NCBI RefSeq assembly: GCF_002727185.1
Contig: NZ_NIZW01000007.1
Location: forward strand, 310,001 to 374,000
Length of the DNA stretch: 64,000 bases
DNA from: Rhodopirellula bahusiensis
GTDB taxonomy: Bacteria > Planctomycetota > Planctomycetia > Pirellulales > Pirellulaceae
Direction of reading: 5' to 3'
Part shown: positions 1 to 9,548 of the stretch, piece after piece
How the letters are laid out: each line of letters opens with the position of its first letter
Numbering within the stretch: the stretch's first letter is position 1
Notes under the pieces: model-generated
The model's database searches: none
What the model was told of the DNA's origin: nothing
The model's input: the letters and a program-made list of their open reading frames with translations, nothing else
Translations under genes and position numbers: made by a program

Positions 1-154
1 AAACCGTCGTTAGCAACACGATCACACCTACGGTGATGTTGGTTGCCAGCAACAAGTCCATCAGGAACGGCGGCAGCGGCACGAGAATCACCACCAAACA
101 CATGATGATGCCAATCGGCAACACCAAATCTCGGTAGCGCATCAATAACTGCAT
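1..154 (-). CDS. flhA: FlhA, flagellar export gate protein (5' end only, cut by window edge)
   Basis: Only the first 51 codons are inside the window. They encode a short basic-hydrophilic start (MQLLMRYRDLVLPIG) followed by a strongly hydrophobic stretch with the LVPLPPFLMDLLLATNIT pattern. This is typical of the first membrane segments of FlhA and its type III secretion homologues, which form the ring-shaped gate of the export apparatus in the inner membrane. The start is the ATG at 154-152: a stop codon lies in frame just upstream and an AAGGA ribosome-binding site is well placed. FlhA is preferred over the virulence-type homologue SctV because no injectisome gene is visible, but the fragment is too short to decide firmly. 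Confidence 0.75.
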   Translation of the reverse strand, partial: MQLLMRYRDLVLPIGIIMCLVVILVPLPPFLMDLLLATNITVGVIVLLTTV

Positions 155-193
155 CGCCGGTCGTTCCTTCGGGCTTGAGCGAACTCATGTCAT

Positions 194-216
194 GGCAACA
201 CCTTCCCGGTGTTACC
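194..216 (-). promoter_or_regulatory. Hairpin in the flhA leader
   Basis: GGCAACACC and GGTGTTACC form a 9-bp inverted repeat with one mismatch around a 5-base loop. It lies about 40 bases upstream of the flhA start, and no T-run follows it on either strand. It could be an operator or an mRNA leader structure. Function is not known. Confidence 0.3.
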
Positions 217-355
217 CAAGCCCGACGGTATCAAAACTTTTTTTTCGTCGAAAGTGAAGAATCCGACTCAAGTTAGGACGCTGGCAAACCGACGGATTTC
301 GACAGAATCTCTCGCAGCTCGTGTTTCACGACGCGGCAGCCAACCCCGGTTCGGC

Positions 356-1231
356 TCAAGCTTTCACTTGCAATCCTGAAAAGGCTTTCTGCAGTCCCAA
401 CTTGCCGATTTCGACTTGGATCGCTGCCGCATCGGCGTCTTCGAGCGTCAGCGAAATTTCGTCGGCCAACAACTGAGCGAACAACGACCGTGCGATCGGC
501 AACTGCCGCTTCACTTCGGCGGCGGACACACTCCGTTCTGCCAACTCAGCGATTCGGCCGGCGATCACCTCAGACGATTCGCCCGAATGATTCGTGACCA
601 TCCGCAACACGTCGTGAACCAGGTCGTTGGCAGGCTCTTCCGACTCAGCACTTTCCACCTCATCAATTTTGGCTGACTCAACTGTCTGAGTTCGCGTTCT
701 TTCTCGGTGCTGCTCTCGCTCGAGAGCCCGCCAAGCCCGCTGCATCAGTCCATCTCGCCAATAGCTGAGCCATTCACGAGATTCCGTCTTGGCCGAGTCC
801 AGATCCAACTCTCTCGAAATGACAGATTCGCCGGCCTTTTTCGCTTTGGATTCGATCTCGGTCGCCCGAGCCTTGGCGGCTGAACGAAGCCCAAGGATCA
901 AGAAGTCTCGCAGCCGACCCTTCGCGTGCCCTGAATAGCCCGCTTTGACCAAGTGCGAAATCAAAATTGCCAACGCCCGGTCGGCATCCGATTCACTGCC
1001 CATAACGTCGATCAACAACCGACGCATTGGCGGGAGGTACCGAAGGACAAACCCGGCGGCACTGCCCGCACCCGTCCAGGTCTGCCGAGACCGGCTGAGC
1101 CGAACCTCCGACGAGTTCGTCAGCGAGGACGATGTCAAATTGCCCGAATTCGCTGGTTTGGATTGGCCTTCGCGAGCCGAAGCGTCGGTGTCGGGCGAAG
1201 AGCTGGGATTGGAAACGGCCGGAGGGTTCAT
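356..1231 (-). CDS. Diverged ECF sigma-factor-like protein
   Basis: A 291-residue soluble protein with no signal peptide or membrane segment. After a Ser/Thr-rich leader of about 50 residues, residues 60-115 carry a helical region ending in GRLRDFLILGLRSAA. This resembles the region 2 end of planctomycete ECF sigma factors (typically GRFRDYLRRSLRN). A WREW-like segment (residues about 153-170) and a C-terminal segment (about 210-265, IAGRIAELAERSVSAAEVKR followed by ARSLFAQLLADE) resemble a degenerate region 4 helix-turn-helix. The gene follows the Ser/Thr kinase by 117 bases on the same strand, and sigma-like genes next to kinases are common in planctomycetes. The core motifs are weak, so it may be a non-canonical regulator rather than a working sigma factor. 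Confidence 0.45.
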   Translation of the reverse strand: MNPPAVSNPSSSPDTDASAREGQSKPANSGNLTSSSLTNSSEVRLSRSRQTWTGAGSAAGFVLRYLPPMRRLLIDVMGSESDADRALAILISHLVKAGYSGHAKGRLRDFLILGLRSAAKARATEIESKAKKAGESVISRELDLDSAKTESREWLSYWRDGLMQRAWRALEREQHRERTRTQTVESAKIDEVESAESEEPANDLVHDVLRMVTNHSGESSEVIAGRIAELAERSVSAAEVKRQLPIARSLFAQLLADEISLTLEDADAAAIQVEIGKLGLQKAFSGLQVKA

Positions 1232-1348
1232 TCCGGTATTCTAACTCAGTCCTGTGGTCAGGTTGACACGAAGCTTCGCGAATTGCGGCGTCTTGTTGCC
1301 AAATTCGGCTCTCAATAACCTTTCAGCGGTCGTGAAAACCAGCTTCCC

Positions 1349-3565
1349 TCAATCCGTTTTCCACCGAACAGCCAATCCAGGGGCGAGCTCCAGCGAACGG
1401 TCTCGAGAATTGAACCGGGTGGGATCTCCCAACCATCCTTCCTGCGACAAAACCAGCGTGACCACACCGGTGGATGAACGCAGAAAGTCGTCCAGTGCTT
1501 TCGAAACAAAGCGAATGCCGTCCGGTCGGTCTTTCAGGCCTTCCCCGGAATTGTCGAATTTCAGTTCCCCAAGTGGTACCATTCCATCCATGCCATTCGC
1601 CACGGGACTGTTTGCAAACCTCAAAAAGCCGTCGCCCGTTTCGCTCCAATCCAGCGGCCCAGTTCCATTGGAAGTCGACAGGTCCAGTGGCCACCCGTGG
1701 ACCAAGATCCGCCCCGCACCGGGGTGCGATTCAGGAGCCATGCTCAACAACAATGCGGAACGCTCAATCCGCTCGAGCACGGAGCTCGCCGAATCGGATC
1801 CAGCTCCCGCAGGCGGATTCAACTGAGTCAAATCGAATCGAAGGAATGCAATCGCCAAGACATTGCTGCCGTTTGCCCCATCTCGGTGAGCGACCACAAC
1901 GGGTTGCTTGCCAAAGTCCTCCGTGCTTCCCTCGCGAACATAGGTGTCGGCACCTTTTCCCGCTCGCGTTCTGACCGTGTCAAACCCCAATAAGTCGCCG
2001 GACTGCAAGTTCTCGGCGACCTCGAACTGCGACGTTGTTGAGTCAACAAGTGCGCCCGCGGGCGATTGCAATTCAAAGATCACATCAAACTGTTCCTGCG
2101 CCAAGTTGTTGGTCAGAAACTGAATCTCGATCGACTGTGTCTCGCCAGGAGCCGGCAACTGCCTCGGCGAAAACGATCGAGGGAACGCGGGAGCCTTGCG
2201 TTTCAGTTGACCTTCTTGTTGCAAGTAAGTCGTGATGCGGGCGACCTGTCCAGCCTGCGAATACCGAACTCGCGGATCGGTTTCGGATGACTCCGCCTGA
2301 TTGGTTAGCTGAAGCCGGAACCGGGCCATTTCACCAACCGGAATCTCCGGATCGGCGATGACTTTCCCAGTCAATTGCAACGCTCCCAACTGAGCTGCCA
2401 GCACAGCGGGTGACGCTTCGGGAGAGGATGCCTCCCGCACCGGGGCCGCAGGTGAATCCTCAGCTGGCCGATCACGCAGTGTCCACCACGCACCGCCACC
2501 GATCAAAACGGCGGCAGCCAAACCGCCGACCGCGAGCAAAACTTTTCCACTTCCCCCACGAGTTGCCTTTTTCGCGGCATTGGAATTCGATCCTTCTTGG
2601 ACCGACGAACCATTGACTGCATCAGGTTCGACTTCGATCGCCAGGCCGGCTTGCTTGGACTCGTGAATTTGTTCGGACACCGACGACAAAGCTTTGCGGA
2701 AGTGCCCGGCAGTCTCGTATCGTTGCCCAGGTTCCTTGGACAGCAATCTCATGATCAGTCGCTCGAGCGGCTCGGGCACGTCCACTGGTTCGCCGCTTCG
2801 CTTTTGCTGCGAGAGCGTCAAAGGTTCGCGGCAGAGAATGTTGACGAGCTGGGTTGGCGTGTTCGATGCGAGCAACGGAACTTTGCCAGCACACAGCTCA
2901 TACATCACCACGCCAAGCGAATAGAGATCGGTGCGTTCATCGACGGTTTCGTTTCGAGCTTGCTCAGGCGACAGATAGCCGGGCGTACCGACAACGCTGT
3001 CGCCTCGGGCCAATCCTTGAACCGCGGATCCGGCGACCGCCAAACCAAAGTCCAAAATTTTGACGCGTTCGGTGGGCGACTGAATCCACAAATTCGCGGG
3101 CTTGATGTCTCGATGAATGATCCCACGATCATGAGCCGCTTCCAGCCCCAAGGCGACTTGATCAGCAATCGAGATCACTTCATCTGGATTGAACCGGCGA
3201 CCAGATCGCAACAGTTGCTCCAGCGTCGCTCCTTGCAACAACTCCATCGCCAAAAAAGGCGTTCCGTTGCGTTGGCCAACTTCGAACAGTGTCGCCACGT
3301 TGTCGTGGTGCACCGCGGCCATTGAGCGAGCCTCTTCGACAATCCGCTTGCGGCTGTTCGGCGATTTCGCGAATCGCTCGTTCATCACCTTCAGAGCAAC
3401 CGTTCGCTGCAATCGCGTGTCCTGGGCTCGGTAGACATGACCCATGCCGCCCTGCCCCAGCAATTCGATCACACGATACGGTCCGAGTCGGCCTAATTCG
3501 CCGGCAGCTTCTGGGGGATCCAGAAACTCAGGCGGTGAATCGGGTGCGGACGATGAATCGGTCAT
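1349..3565 (-). CDS. Transmembrane Ser/Thr protein kinase with extracytoplasmic DNRLRE-like domain
   Basis: A 738-residue PknB-type kinase. The N-terminal kinase domain (residues about 30-300) is complete: glycine loop LGQGGMGHVY (36-45), the ATP-binding Lys in VALKVM (59), catalytic HRDIKPAN (151-158), DFG (172-174) and GTPGYLSPEQ (193-202). A single membrane helix follows at about 341-362. The outer part contains a segment beginning ADTYVREGSTEDFG and including FLRFDLTQL, which matches the DNRLRE/beta-sandwich pattern of surface proteins. The open frame extends upstream to 3790, but the ATG at 3565 is preferred: the extension has no domain-like sequence and overlaps the divergent gene. It probably senses an envelope signal and phosphorylates cytoplasmic targets. 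Confidence 0.9.
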   Translation of the reverse strand: MTDSSSAPDSPPEFLDPPEAAGELGRLGPYRVIELLGQGGMGHVYRAQDTRLQRTVALKVMNERFAKSPNSRKRIVEEARSMAAVHHDNVATLFEVGQRNGTPFLAMELLQGATLEQLLRSGRRFNPDEVISIADQVALGLEAAHDRGIIHRDIKPANLWIQSPTERVKILDFGLAVAGSAVQGLARGDSVVGTPGYLSPEQARNETVDERTDLYSLGVVMYELCAGKVPLLASNTPTQLVNILCREPLTLSQQKRSGEPVDVPEPLERLIMRLLSKEPGQRYETAGHFRKALSSVSEQIHESKQAGLAIEVEPDAVNGSSVQEGSNSNAAKKATRGGSGKVLLAVGGLAAAVLIGGGAWWTLRDRPAEDSPAAPVREASSPEASPAVLAAQLGALQLTGKVIADPEIPVGEMARFRLQLTNQAESSETDPRVRYSQAGQVARITTYLQQEGQLKRKAPAFPRSFSPRQLPAPGETQSIEIQFLTNNLAQEQFDVIFELQSPAGALVDSTTSQFEVAENLQSGDLLGFDTVRTRAGKGADTYVREGSTEDFGKQPVVVAHRDGANGSNVLAIAFLRFDLTQLNPPAGAGSDSASSVLERIERSALLLSMAPESHPGAGRILVHGWPLDLSTSNGTGPLDWSETGDGFLRFANSPVANGMDGMVPLGELKFDNSGEGLKDRPDGIRFVSKALDDFLRSSTGVVTLVLSQEGWLGDPTRFNSRDRSLELAPGLAVRWKTD

Positions 3566-3770
3566 GATTTGCCGGGATGCTAAGAAATTCCAGAGGAATC
3601 CACCCTCCTTCGGAGCGATTCGCCGACCCAACAGCCGACTCGCCGTTCTTCTTGGGCAGAATCCGACCCTGCAGGGTAAACACTGGCACATCGTGCAACA
3701 ACTCTCCCCACGGAAATCTGTCCCCATGGAATCCATCCCGGGTCTTGATACGATTGGCCGCTGAATGCCG

Positions 3771-3785
3771 CCCTGCCCTGCTCCG
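3771..3785. repeat. Dispersed KOPS-like motif, one of several copies
   Basis: CCCTGCCCTGCTCCG on the plus strand here belongs to a family related to CCACCCTGCCCTGCCCCG. Other full or near-full copies are at 7668-7683, 14314-14332, 20441-20455, 38377-38396, 42751-42766, 55112-55134 and near 63781. Read on the minus strand, all contain GGGNAGGG, and shorter single octamers also occur (3449, 6857, 42007). They are found both inside coding regions, usually in linkers, and in gaps. Confidence 0.6.
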
Positions 3786-3818
3786 AACATCTATTCGCCT
3801 TCTACCCGCGACGAGCCC

Positions 3819-4784
3819 GTGTCACGAACCGCTATCCATGATCTCGCCGACGGAATGACGTTGGCCCAGCCGTTCCAAGCCGCTGACAAACAACTGCGAG
3901 TCAATCGACAGGGCGGCAAATACATTCTGCTGAAACTGTCCGATCGCTCCGGCACGATCGTCGGGATGATGTGGAACGCGGACGAAACCACGTTCGACAC
4001 CTTTGATCGCGGCGACTACATCCATTGCACGGGCCGCACTCAAGTGCACAACGGTGCATTGCAAGTCATTCTGACCGAGATCCAACGCATGGATCCGGCG
4101 GAAGTCGACCAAAGTGACTTCGACCGCTTTGACGCGACTCAAGCCGACAACAACTTCACTCGACTGCGGGAATTACTGGCCACAATTTCGCATCCCGCCC
4201 TGCACGCGTTGGCTCAGTCGTACCTAAACGATGACTCCTTCGTTCAGTCGTTCCGACAAGCCGCCGCGGCGGTTTCCAATCACCACGCTTACCCCGGCGG
4301 GCTGCTCGAACACACCGTCAACATGATGGAATTGGTTCGCCTGATCTCGCCCCGCTACGCCAACGTGGACACGGACCTGCTGTTGATGGGAGCCTTCCTG
4401 CATGACCTCGGCAAAATCGACGAACTACGTGCCAGCGGTGAGATCAGCTACACCGACCGCGGCCAGTTCGTCGGGCACATTGTCATTGGTGTTCAGCGTC
4501 TGGGTGAAAAGATCACGGAAACCGAAGCCACCACCGGCCAAAAGTTTTCAACCGGGCTGCGACACCAACTGGAACACTTGATCGTCAGTCACCACGGCGT
4601 GTTGGAATACGGCAGCCCCAAGATCCCAGTCACTTTGGAAGCCGTCGCCTTGCACCACATCGACAACCTCGACGCCAAGCTCGCCTCGTATTCTTCGATC
4701 ATCGAATCCGATATCGCTGCGGACGGAAACTGGACGAACTACAACCCATCGATCGGACGCAAACTTTGGAAGGGCGACTCGTGA
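3819..4784 (+). CDS. YhaM-like OB-fold/HD-domain 3'-5' exoribonuclease
   Basis: The N-terminal OB-fold nucleic-acid-binding domain ([20 protein letters not shown] onwards) is followed by a linker. The HD phosphohydrolase domain then has [28 protein letters not shown] and LIVSHHG, in the order and spacing of the YhaM/CBF1 family of RNA-trimming nucleases. The GTG at 3819 gives the normal family N-terminus. An ATG at 3765 would add 18 residues that encode part of the dispersed CCCTGCCCTG motif, so I consider it less likely. The stop codon overlaps the queC start (GTGA), suggesting translational coupling. The gene diverges from the kinase gene. Confidence 0.82.
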   Translation: MSRTAIHDLADGMTLAQPFQAADKQLRVNRQGGKYILLKLSDRSGTIVGMMWNADETTFDTFDRGDYIHCTGRTQVHNGALQVILTEIQRMDPAEVDQSDFDRFDATQADNNFTRLRELLATISHPALHALAQSYLNDDSFVQSFRQAAAAVSNHHAYPGGLLEHTVNMMELVRLISPRYANVDTDLLLMGAFLHDLGKIDELRASGEISYTDRGQFVGHIVIGVQRLGEKITETEATTGQKFSTGLRHQLEHLIVSHHGVLEYGSPKIPVTLEAVALHHIDNLDAKLASYSSIIESDIAADGNWTNYNPSIGRKLWKGDS

Positions 4785-5518
4785 ATTCATCCTCGCAACG
4801 ACAAGCCGAGTTTGCACAGGAAAACGCTGGCCGAGCGGTGGTGTTGCTTTCAGGCGGACTGGACAGCGCGACCTGCGTTGCGATCGCTCGCGACAAAGGG
4901 TTCGAAGTTCACGCCATCAGTTTTCGGTACGGACAGCGTCACGATGGCGAACTGGACCGGGCAGCGAAACAAGCCAGTCTGATGAGTGTCGCCTCACATC
5001 GCGTGATCGATATCGATCTGGCTCAGCTCGGTGGCTCCGCCCTGGTGGACTCGTCCATTGCCGTTCCCAAATCCGATCATGTCGACAAAATTGCCGGCGA
5101 CATTCCGGTGACCTATGTCCCGGCTCGCAACACGATCTTTTTGTCTTACGCTTTGGCAGTCGCCGAAACTTTGGGCTCGCGAGACATCTTCATCGGCGTC
5201 AACGCACTTGACTACAGCGGCTACCCGGATTGCCGCCCGGAGTTCATCGACGCATTCCAAACGATGGCACGCCTGGCAACCAAAGCGGGTGTGGAAGACG
5301 AGCACTCGCTCACCATTCACACGCCACTGTTGCACTGGACGAAAGCCGAGATCATCCAACGTGGAATCGAACTCGGCGTGGACTACTCGCAGACACTGTC
5401 ATGCTACGACCCGCAAGGCAGCGGTGACGAGATGCAACCGTGCGGTCAGTGCGACGCGTGTTTGCTAAGAGCCAAAGGATTCGCGGAAAACGAAATCGCT
5501 GATCCCGCGATCGGTTGA
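4781..5518 (+). CDS. queC: 7-cyano-7-deazaguanine synthase QueC
   Basis: QueC converts 7-carboxy-7-deazaguanine to preQ0 using ATP and ammonia in the queuosine pathway. The PP-loop motif [12 protein letters not shown] lies near the N-terminus. The tail has the zinc-binding pattern [20 protein letters not shown], with four Cys, and the middle has the family segment [24 protein letters not shown] at 4766 is possible, but the GTG at 4781, overlapping the preceding stop as GTGA, gives the usual length of about 245 residues and marks a two-gene operon with the YhaM-like nuclease. No other queuosine gene is in the window. Confidence 0.95.
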   Translation: MNSSSQRQAEFAQENAGRAVVLLSGGLDSATCVAIARDKGFEVHAISFRYGQRHDGELDRAAKQASLMSVASHRVIDIDLAQLGGSALVDSSIAVPKSDHVDKIAGDIPVTYVPARNTIFLSYALAVAETLGSRDIFIGVNALDYSGYPDCRPEFIDAFQTMARLATKAGVEDEHSLTIHTPLLHWTKAEIIQRGIELGVDYSQTLSCYDPQGSGDEMQPCGQCDACLLRAKGFAENEIADPAIG

Positions 5519-5570
5519 GACAACAACTCGGTCGCGATTCTCCGACATCGCCCCACCTCGCATCACGACC

Positions 5571-5683
5571 ACGCCAGATCGCCCCGGAAGGGGCCGCCGT
5601 CCTTAGCTCGGGGCGGAAGCCCCGAAACGATCGAGAACAACAAAACGTCGCTCCGGACGGGGGCCCGTCGTGGTCATTCCCGC
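5571..5683 (-). repeat. Dispersed GC-rich intergenic repeat, degenerate copy (inverted)
   Basis: The interval 5519-5807 between convergent queC and the next gene has no recognisable gene. It carries a copy, in reverse orientation, of the repeat seen at 61061-61189 and 62374-62498. The shared core reads ttagctcggggcggaagc on the plus strand, flanked by ccggaaggggcc on one side and ccggacgggggcccgtcg on the other. The copy is shortened and diverged. The CG-rich palindromic blocks could fold into hairpins and end both convergent transcripts. Confidence 0.6.
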
Positions 5684-5807
5684 ATTGTCCAGCAGCGTGA
5701 AGCCAGCGGTTGATGTGAGCTTGGTTGCGACGAGGCTTGGCCGTTAAGGCCTGCCCGACGGAACAGTTGAGGACAACCGGTCTACTCTCGCACCCCGAAG
5801 GGTTAGC

Positions 5808-7769
5808 TCACTTCAACAAGAACCCGTTGAGGTTCCAACCAGTTTCCGTGGTTTCGACGAAACCGAATGCGTTGCGGAAGTATTTTTCGACTTCACTGAA
5901 CGCGGGCCATTTGCTCACGTTGAGACGCTCGATGGGTTCATCCACTTCCGGTTCGTCTCCTTCGAACATACGTCTGACCAAAGAAGCCAAAACGGAATCG
6001 CTGTTCTTCAGTTCGCCTTGACGTTGCAGTTCGTACTTCGCTCGCAATGACTGACGCAATCGCACGACGCGTTGGAATGCGACCTCATCGGCTCCCATCT
6101 CGCTCGTCATTTTCAGTAGGTCTTTGACCTCAGCCAGATCAGCTAACTTCTCGCCTTGGCCCGTCTGCATTCGCGTTGCGACATCCACCAACAAATCGAC
6201 ATGGCTGCTGAAGACCAAGTGCGGTTTGGCGGATCCTTTGCCGGCGGGGACCATGGCAATCGCCCAGGTGTTCAAGAGCGGCGATTGCTTTTCGTCAATT
6301 TCTTCCTCGAAGCCGAGGTCATCAAAGAACTCGTCATCCAGTTCGTCATCCCCGCTGCCGTGCTTGACTTGCCAAATTTCTACGCCGGGAACGAGGTCCA
6401 CCTTGAACACATCGGGTTCCACTTCCATCGCTTTACGAACCGCTGTTCCGATCGCATCCGCATTGCGAAGCTCAATCGCAACCAAGACTCGTTCAGAATC
6501 CACGGTCGCGGGCAGAGTGTTGTCCGTCAGCAGAAACACGTGCTCGGAAAGGTTTGGCAAAACGTTCTTCTCGATGTCGATTTGTGGCCCTTCTTCGTCG
6601 TCACGAATGCCTTCGATGCTGGGGCGGAAAATCTCGTTGTCGAATGCTTCGTCAACCAAAGTCTCGATCGCCCAAAACGCTTCTTCGATCTTCCAATTCA
6701 CTCGCGTCAAACTGGCCGTGTTCGCGGGAACCCAAGCGGGCACTTGGTCCAAGGGCGTGTTCGGGAACTGCAATATTCTCGCGGCCAATCGGTAGCGACT
6801 GGGCTCTTCCGTGACCGGAGGAGCGTGCACGTACCCGCGATGCAACAAATCGAACTTGCCCTGCCCCACAACCGCGATGCCGCCCGCTGCTTGCACAGCG
6901 TCAAACCCTTGGTTCTCCAACAGGTTCAGAATGCGGACTTTGTTGCCGCGATCTACCTTGGCCACGTCACGAACAATGCGACCCATCGTCAACGGTTTCA
7001 CGAACCATTCGACTTGCGAACCTTCGGTAACAATTTCGCTACGCGAGAGAGCTTGTTTCCAAACCGTTCGCAACAGAGGCGCTTTGTCCAAGGAATCTTC
7101 CCGGCCATCGTTTGCAATCGCATCCAGAATTTCAAACACGACCGAATCACGATCCGACGCGATCACACGGTCTTTGGTGAGCGAGACAACGACCTGTTCG
7201 ATCTTCAATTGCCCGGGGCGTGTCTTTGGCCGGTACACGCGAACGGTTTCGCCGGCGTGAGTGACGTCGGTGCGAGTGGCACCGTCGGCCTTCAGATCGT
7301 TGTCCACTCGTGTCAAAACAGCTTCCGCTTCCGCGTGCTTGCCTCGGATGTCGGCGACAACGCACACGGAGGACGGGCGGCGGTTGTCGTTCTCAAAGGG
7401 CAACCAAACCGCGATCACTTCTCCGGTCGCGATTTCGTACAGTTCCTTGGGACGCAATCCAACCTTGTCGCCCAGCTTTTCCCACACGGCACCTTGGCTG
7501 CCAAAATTGGCATCGATCAGCGGCTTCATCGCGGGATCATCCGTTATGCCGGACAGTGTGGTCTTCTTCCACGAATCGCACAGCACGGTCAGGTCGGGAA
7601 TTCGCACCACGCCAGCCGCTGTGTCGGGCAGTAACTTCAGCGCCGTCATCAAGACCGGTTTTGCATCGCCCTGCCCTGCCCCGTTCTCTTTCTTGGGCGA
7701 AGCGTCTTGAGCGATCGATTGTGATCCCATCAAACACACGACCAAAACGGCTGTCATCACATGGAGCAT
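5808..7769 (-). CDS. Secreted protein of unknown function
   Basis: A signal peptide (MLHVMTAVLVVCLMGSQSIAQ) starts at the ATG at 7769. The open frame continues to an ATG at 7871, but that would put 34 hydrophilic residues before the hydrophobic core. The mature protein (about 630 residues) opens with a linker containing GAGQG, then LKLLPDTAAGVVRIPDL and repeated alpha/beta segments. The layout resembles the DUF3352-like proteins common in planctomycetes, but I cannot assign it firmly. There are no catalytic motifs and no membrane helices after the signal. The C-terminus is acidic (DDELDDEFFDDLGFEEEIDE). It stands alone on the minus strand, divergent from purB. Confidence 0.7.
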   Translation of the reverse strand: MLHVMTAVLVVCLMGSQSIAQDASPKKENGAGQGDAKPVLMTALKLLPDTAAGVVRIPDLTVLCDSWKKTTLSGITDDPAMKPLIDANFGSQGAVWEKLGDKVGLRPKELYEIATGEVIAVWLPFENDNRRPSSVCVVADIRGKHAEAEAVLTRVDNDLKADGATRTDVTHAGETVRVYRPKTRPGQLKIEQVVVSLTKDRVIASDRDSVVFEILDAIANDGREDSLDKAPLLRTVWKQALSRSEIVTEGSQVEWFVKPLTMGRIVRDVAKVDRGNKVRILNLLENQGFDAVQAAGGIAVVGQGKFDLLHRGYVHAPPVTEEPSRYRLAARILQFPNTPLDQVPAWVPANTASLTRVNWKIEEAFWAIETLVDEAFDNEIFRPSIEGIRDDEEGPQIDIEKNVLPNLSEHVFLLTDNTLPATVDSERVLVAIELRNADAIGTAVRKAMEVEPDVFKVDLVPGVEIWQVKHGSGDDELDDEFFDDLGFEEEIDEKQSPLLNTWAIAMVPAGKGSAKPHLVFSSHVDLLVDVATRMQTGQGEKLADLAEVKDLLKMTSEMGADEVAFQRVVRLRQSLRAKYELQRQGELKNSDSVLASLVRRMFEGDEPEVDEPIERLNVSKWPAFSEVEKYFRNAFGFVETTETGWNLNGFLLK

Positions 7770-8021
7770 CGCGACGCGTCGAGCCCGTGGTCGACCGTCG
7801 AAGTTGGAAAAATATGTTCGTGTGGGATAGATCACTCGTTTGTCCGCCACTTGCACCCGTTGAAAATTCATTCAAGATCCGTCTGAAATCATCGGAATCC
7901 ATCCGAGCCCGCGTCTCTGCGCGACTGGCTCAGCCGGCCGATATCGTAAACCCTTCCATTTCGGGCCGAAATGCCGATGTCACCATCCATCGCCTGATTT
8001 GTGCCCCCGCAAGAGACCAAA

Positions 8022-9458
8022 ATGACCGAAACGCAGGAAACACCGTACCAAAACCCCCTGATTGAGCGTTACGCGTCACGAGAAATGGCGTTTCACTGGG
8101 GACCGCAGCGGCGATTTGCATCCTGGCGAAAGGTCTGGATCGCGCTCGCGGAGGCCGAACAAGAACTTGGAATCCCCATCACCGACGCCCAAATCGAGCA
8201 GCTCAAATCGTTTGAGACCAAGCTGAATCTCGATGAGGCCAAGAAATACGAGCGTGAATTGCGCCACGACGTGATGGCTCACGTCCACGCTTACGGCGAT
8301 CAATGCCCAGACGCCCGTGGGATCATTCACCTCGGCGCGACCAGTTGTTTTGTAACCGACAACGCGGATCTGCTGCTGATTCGCGAAGCCCTGCAACTCA
8401 CCGCAAAACGTTTGGCGGCCACGATCGACCAAATGGCAAAATTCGCGGCCGAGCACCGCGACCTGCCCTGCCTCGCCTTCACCCACTTTCAACCCGCCCA
8501 GCCAACCACGGTCGGAAAACGAGCATGCTTGTGGATCTACGACCTGGTCCTTGATCTCGAAGCGATCGAACATCGTCTCGAAACGCTGCGAGCACGTTCG
8601 GCCAAAGGCACCACGGGGACCCAAGCCAGCTTCCTCGAGTTGTTCTCGGGCGATCAAGACAAAGTGCGAACCCTCGAGAAACGAATCGCGGAAAAGCTTT
8701 CGTTTGATTCTGTCTACGCGGTCACCGGGCAAACCTACCCTCGCAAGGTCGACGCTCAATTGCTCGACGCCCTGTCCGGCATTGGCCAAAGCCTGCACAA
8801 GATCGCCACCGACATCCGCTTGCTCGCCGGTCGTAAAGAAGTCGAAGAGCCGTTTGAGAAGAAGCAAATCGGCAGCTCGGCGATGGCCTACAAACGCAAC
8901 CCGATGCGGAGCGAGCGAATCTGTGCACTCGGCCGATTTGTCATGAGCCTGCAAAGCAGCCCCGCGATGACCGCGGCGACTCAGTGGATGGAACGCACGC
9001 TCGACGACAGCGCCAACCGCCGCTTGGTCATCCCGCAAGCGTTCTTGGCGATCGACGCATCACTGGTGTTGATGCAAAACGTTGCCGACGGAATGGTCGT
9101 CTACCCAGCCACGATCGCGAAAAACCTGGGTGCAGAACTTCCGTTCATGGCGACCGAGAACATCTTGATGCAAGCGGTCGCTGCGGGCGGTGACCGTCAA
9201 GATTTGCACGAACAAATTCGCGTGCACAGCCAAGCCGCGGCACTGGAAGTCAAACAGAACGCTGGCGACAACGACCTGCTGGAACGTCTCAAGGGCGACA
9301 AGAACTTCGCCGGCATCGACTTGGAAGCTGCGATTGATCCGCACGCTTACGTGGGGCGAGCTCCCCAACAAGTCGACGAGTTCATGGAAGCAATCATCGC
9401 CCCCATCCGCCAGCGATACTCCGGCGGCGACGATCTGAGCGTCGAAGTCACCGTCTGA
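8022..9458 (+). CDS. purB: Adenylosuccinate lyase PurB, animal-type subfamily
   Basis: PurB cleaves SAICAR and adenylosuccinate to release fumarate in purine synthesis. The fumarase-superfamily signature appears as [16 protein letters not shown], with the His-bearing segments [14 protein letters not shown] and [15 protein letters not shown]. From memory, the sequence tracks the human enzyme almost block for block ([40 protein letters not shown]). That is unlike the shorter B. subtilis-type or the E. coli-type PurB. The ATG at 8022 follows an AAGAGA ribosome-binding site and is preferred to the GTG at 8001. A strong hairpin lies just downstream at 9489-9521. Confidence 0.96.
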   Translation: MTETQETPYQNPLIERYASREMAFHWGPQRRFASWRKVWIALAEAEQELGIPITDAQIEQLKSFETKLNLDEAKKYERELRHDVMAHVHAYGDQCPDARGIIHLGATSCFVTDNADLLLIREALQLTAKRLAATIDQMAKFAAEHRDLPCLAFTHFQPAQPTTVGKRACLWIYDLVLDLEAIEHRLETLRARSAKGTTGTQASFLELFSGDQDKVRTLEKRIAEKLSFDSVYAVTGQTYPRKVDAQLLDALSGIGQSLHKIATDIRLLAGRKEVEEPFEKKQIGSSAMAYKRNPMRSERICALGRFVMSLQSSPAMTAATQWMERTLDDSANRRLVIPQAFLAIDASLVLMQNVADGMVVYPATIAKNLGAELPFMATENILMQAVAAGGDRQDLHEQIRVHSQAAALEVKQNAGDNDLLERLKGDKNFAGIDLEAAIDPHAYVGRAPQQVDEFMEAIIAPIRQRYSGGDDLSVEVTV

Positions 9459-9488
9459 TTTCGACGGGCAAATGCCATTCAACGCAAA

Positions 9489-9521
9489 GATCTCGCCGGT
9501 CCACATGGCACCGGCGAGATC
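9489..9521. terminator. Bidirectional hairpin terminator between purB and the barrel gene
   Basis: GATCTCGCCGGT and its exact complement ACCGGCGAGATC form a 12-bp perfect stem with a 9-base loop. It lies between the convergent stops of purB (9458) and the outer-membrane protein gene (9549). Short T-rich stretches follow on the plus strand (AAGTTTCTCTC) and on the minus strand (TTTGCG). It fits a shared rho-independent terminator, although the T-tracts are weak. Confidence 0.7.
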
Positions 9522-9548
9522 AAGTTTCTCTCTTGGATCGTCTGTTTC

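Noticed and set aside
6156..7634. A 492-codon frame on the plus strand
   Set aside because: It is antisense to the secreted protein gene at 5808-7769, has no domain-like sequence and no good start.
8455..8475. cctgccctgcctcg in purB, as another copy of the KOPS-like motif
   Set aside because: It encodes the conserved RDLPCLAF of this enzyme and does not contain the full CCCTNCCC octamer.
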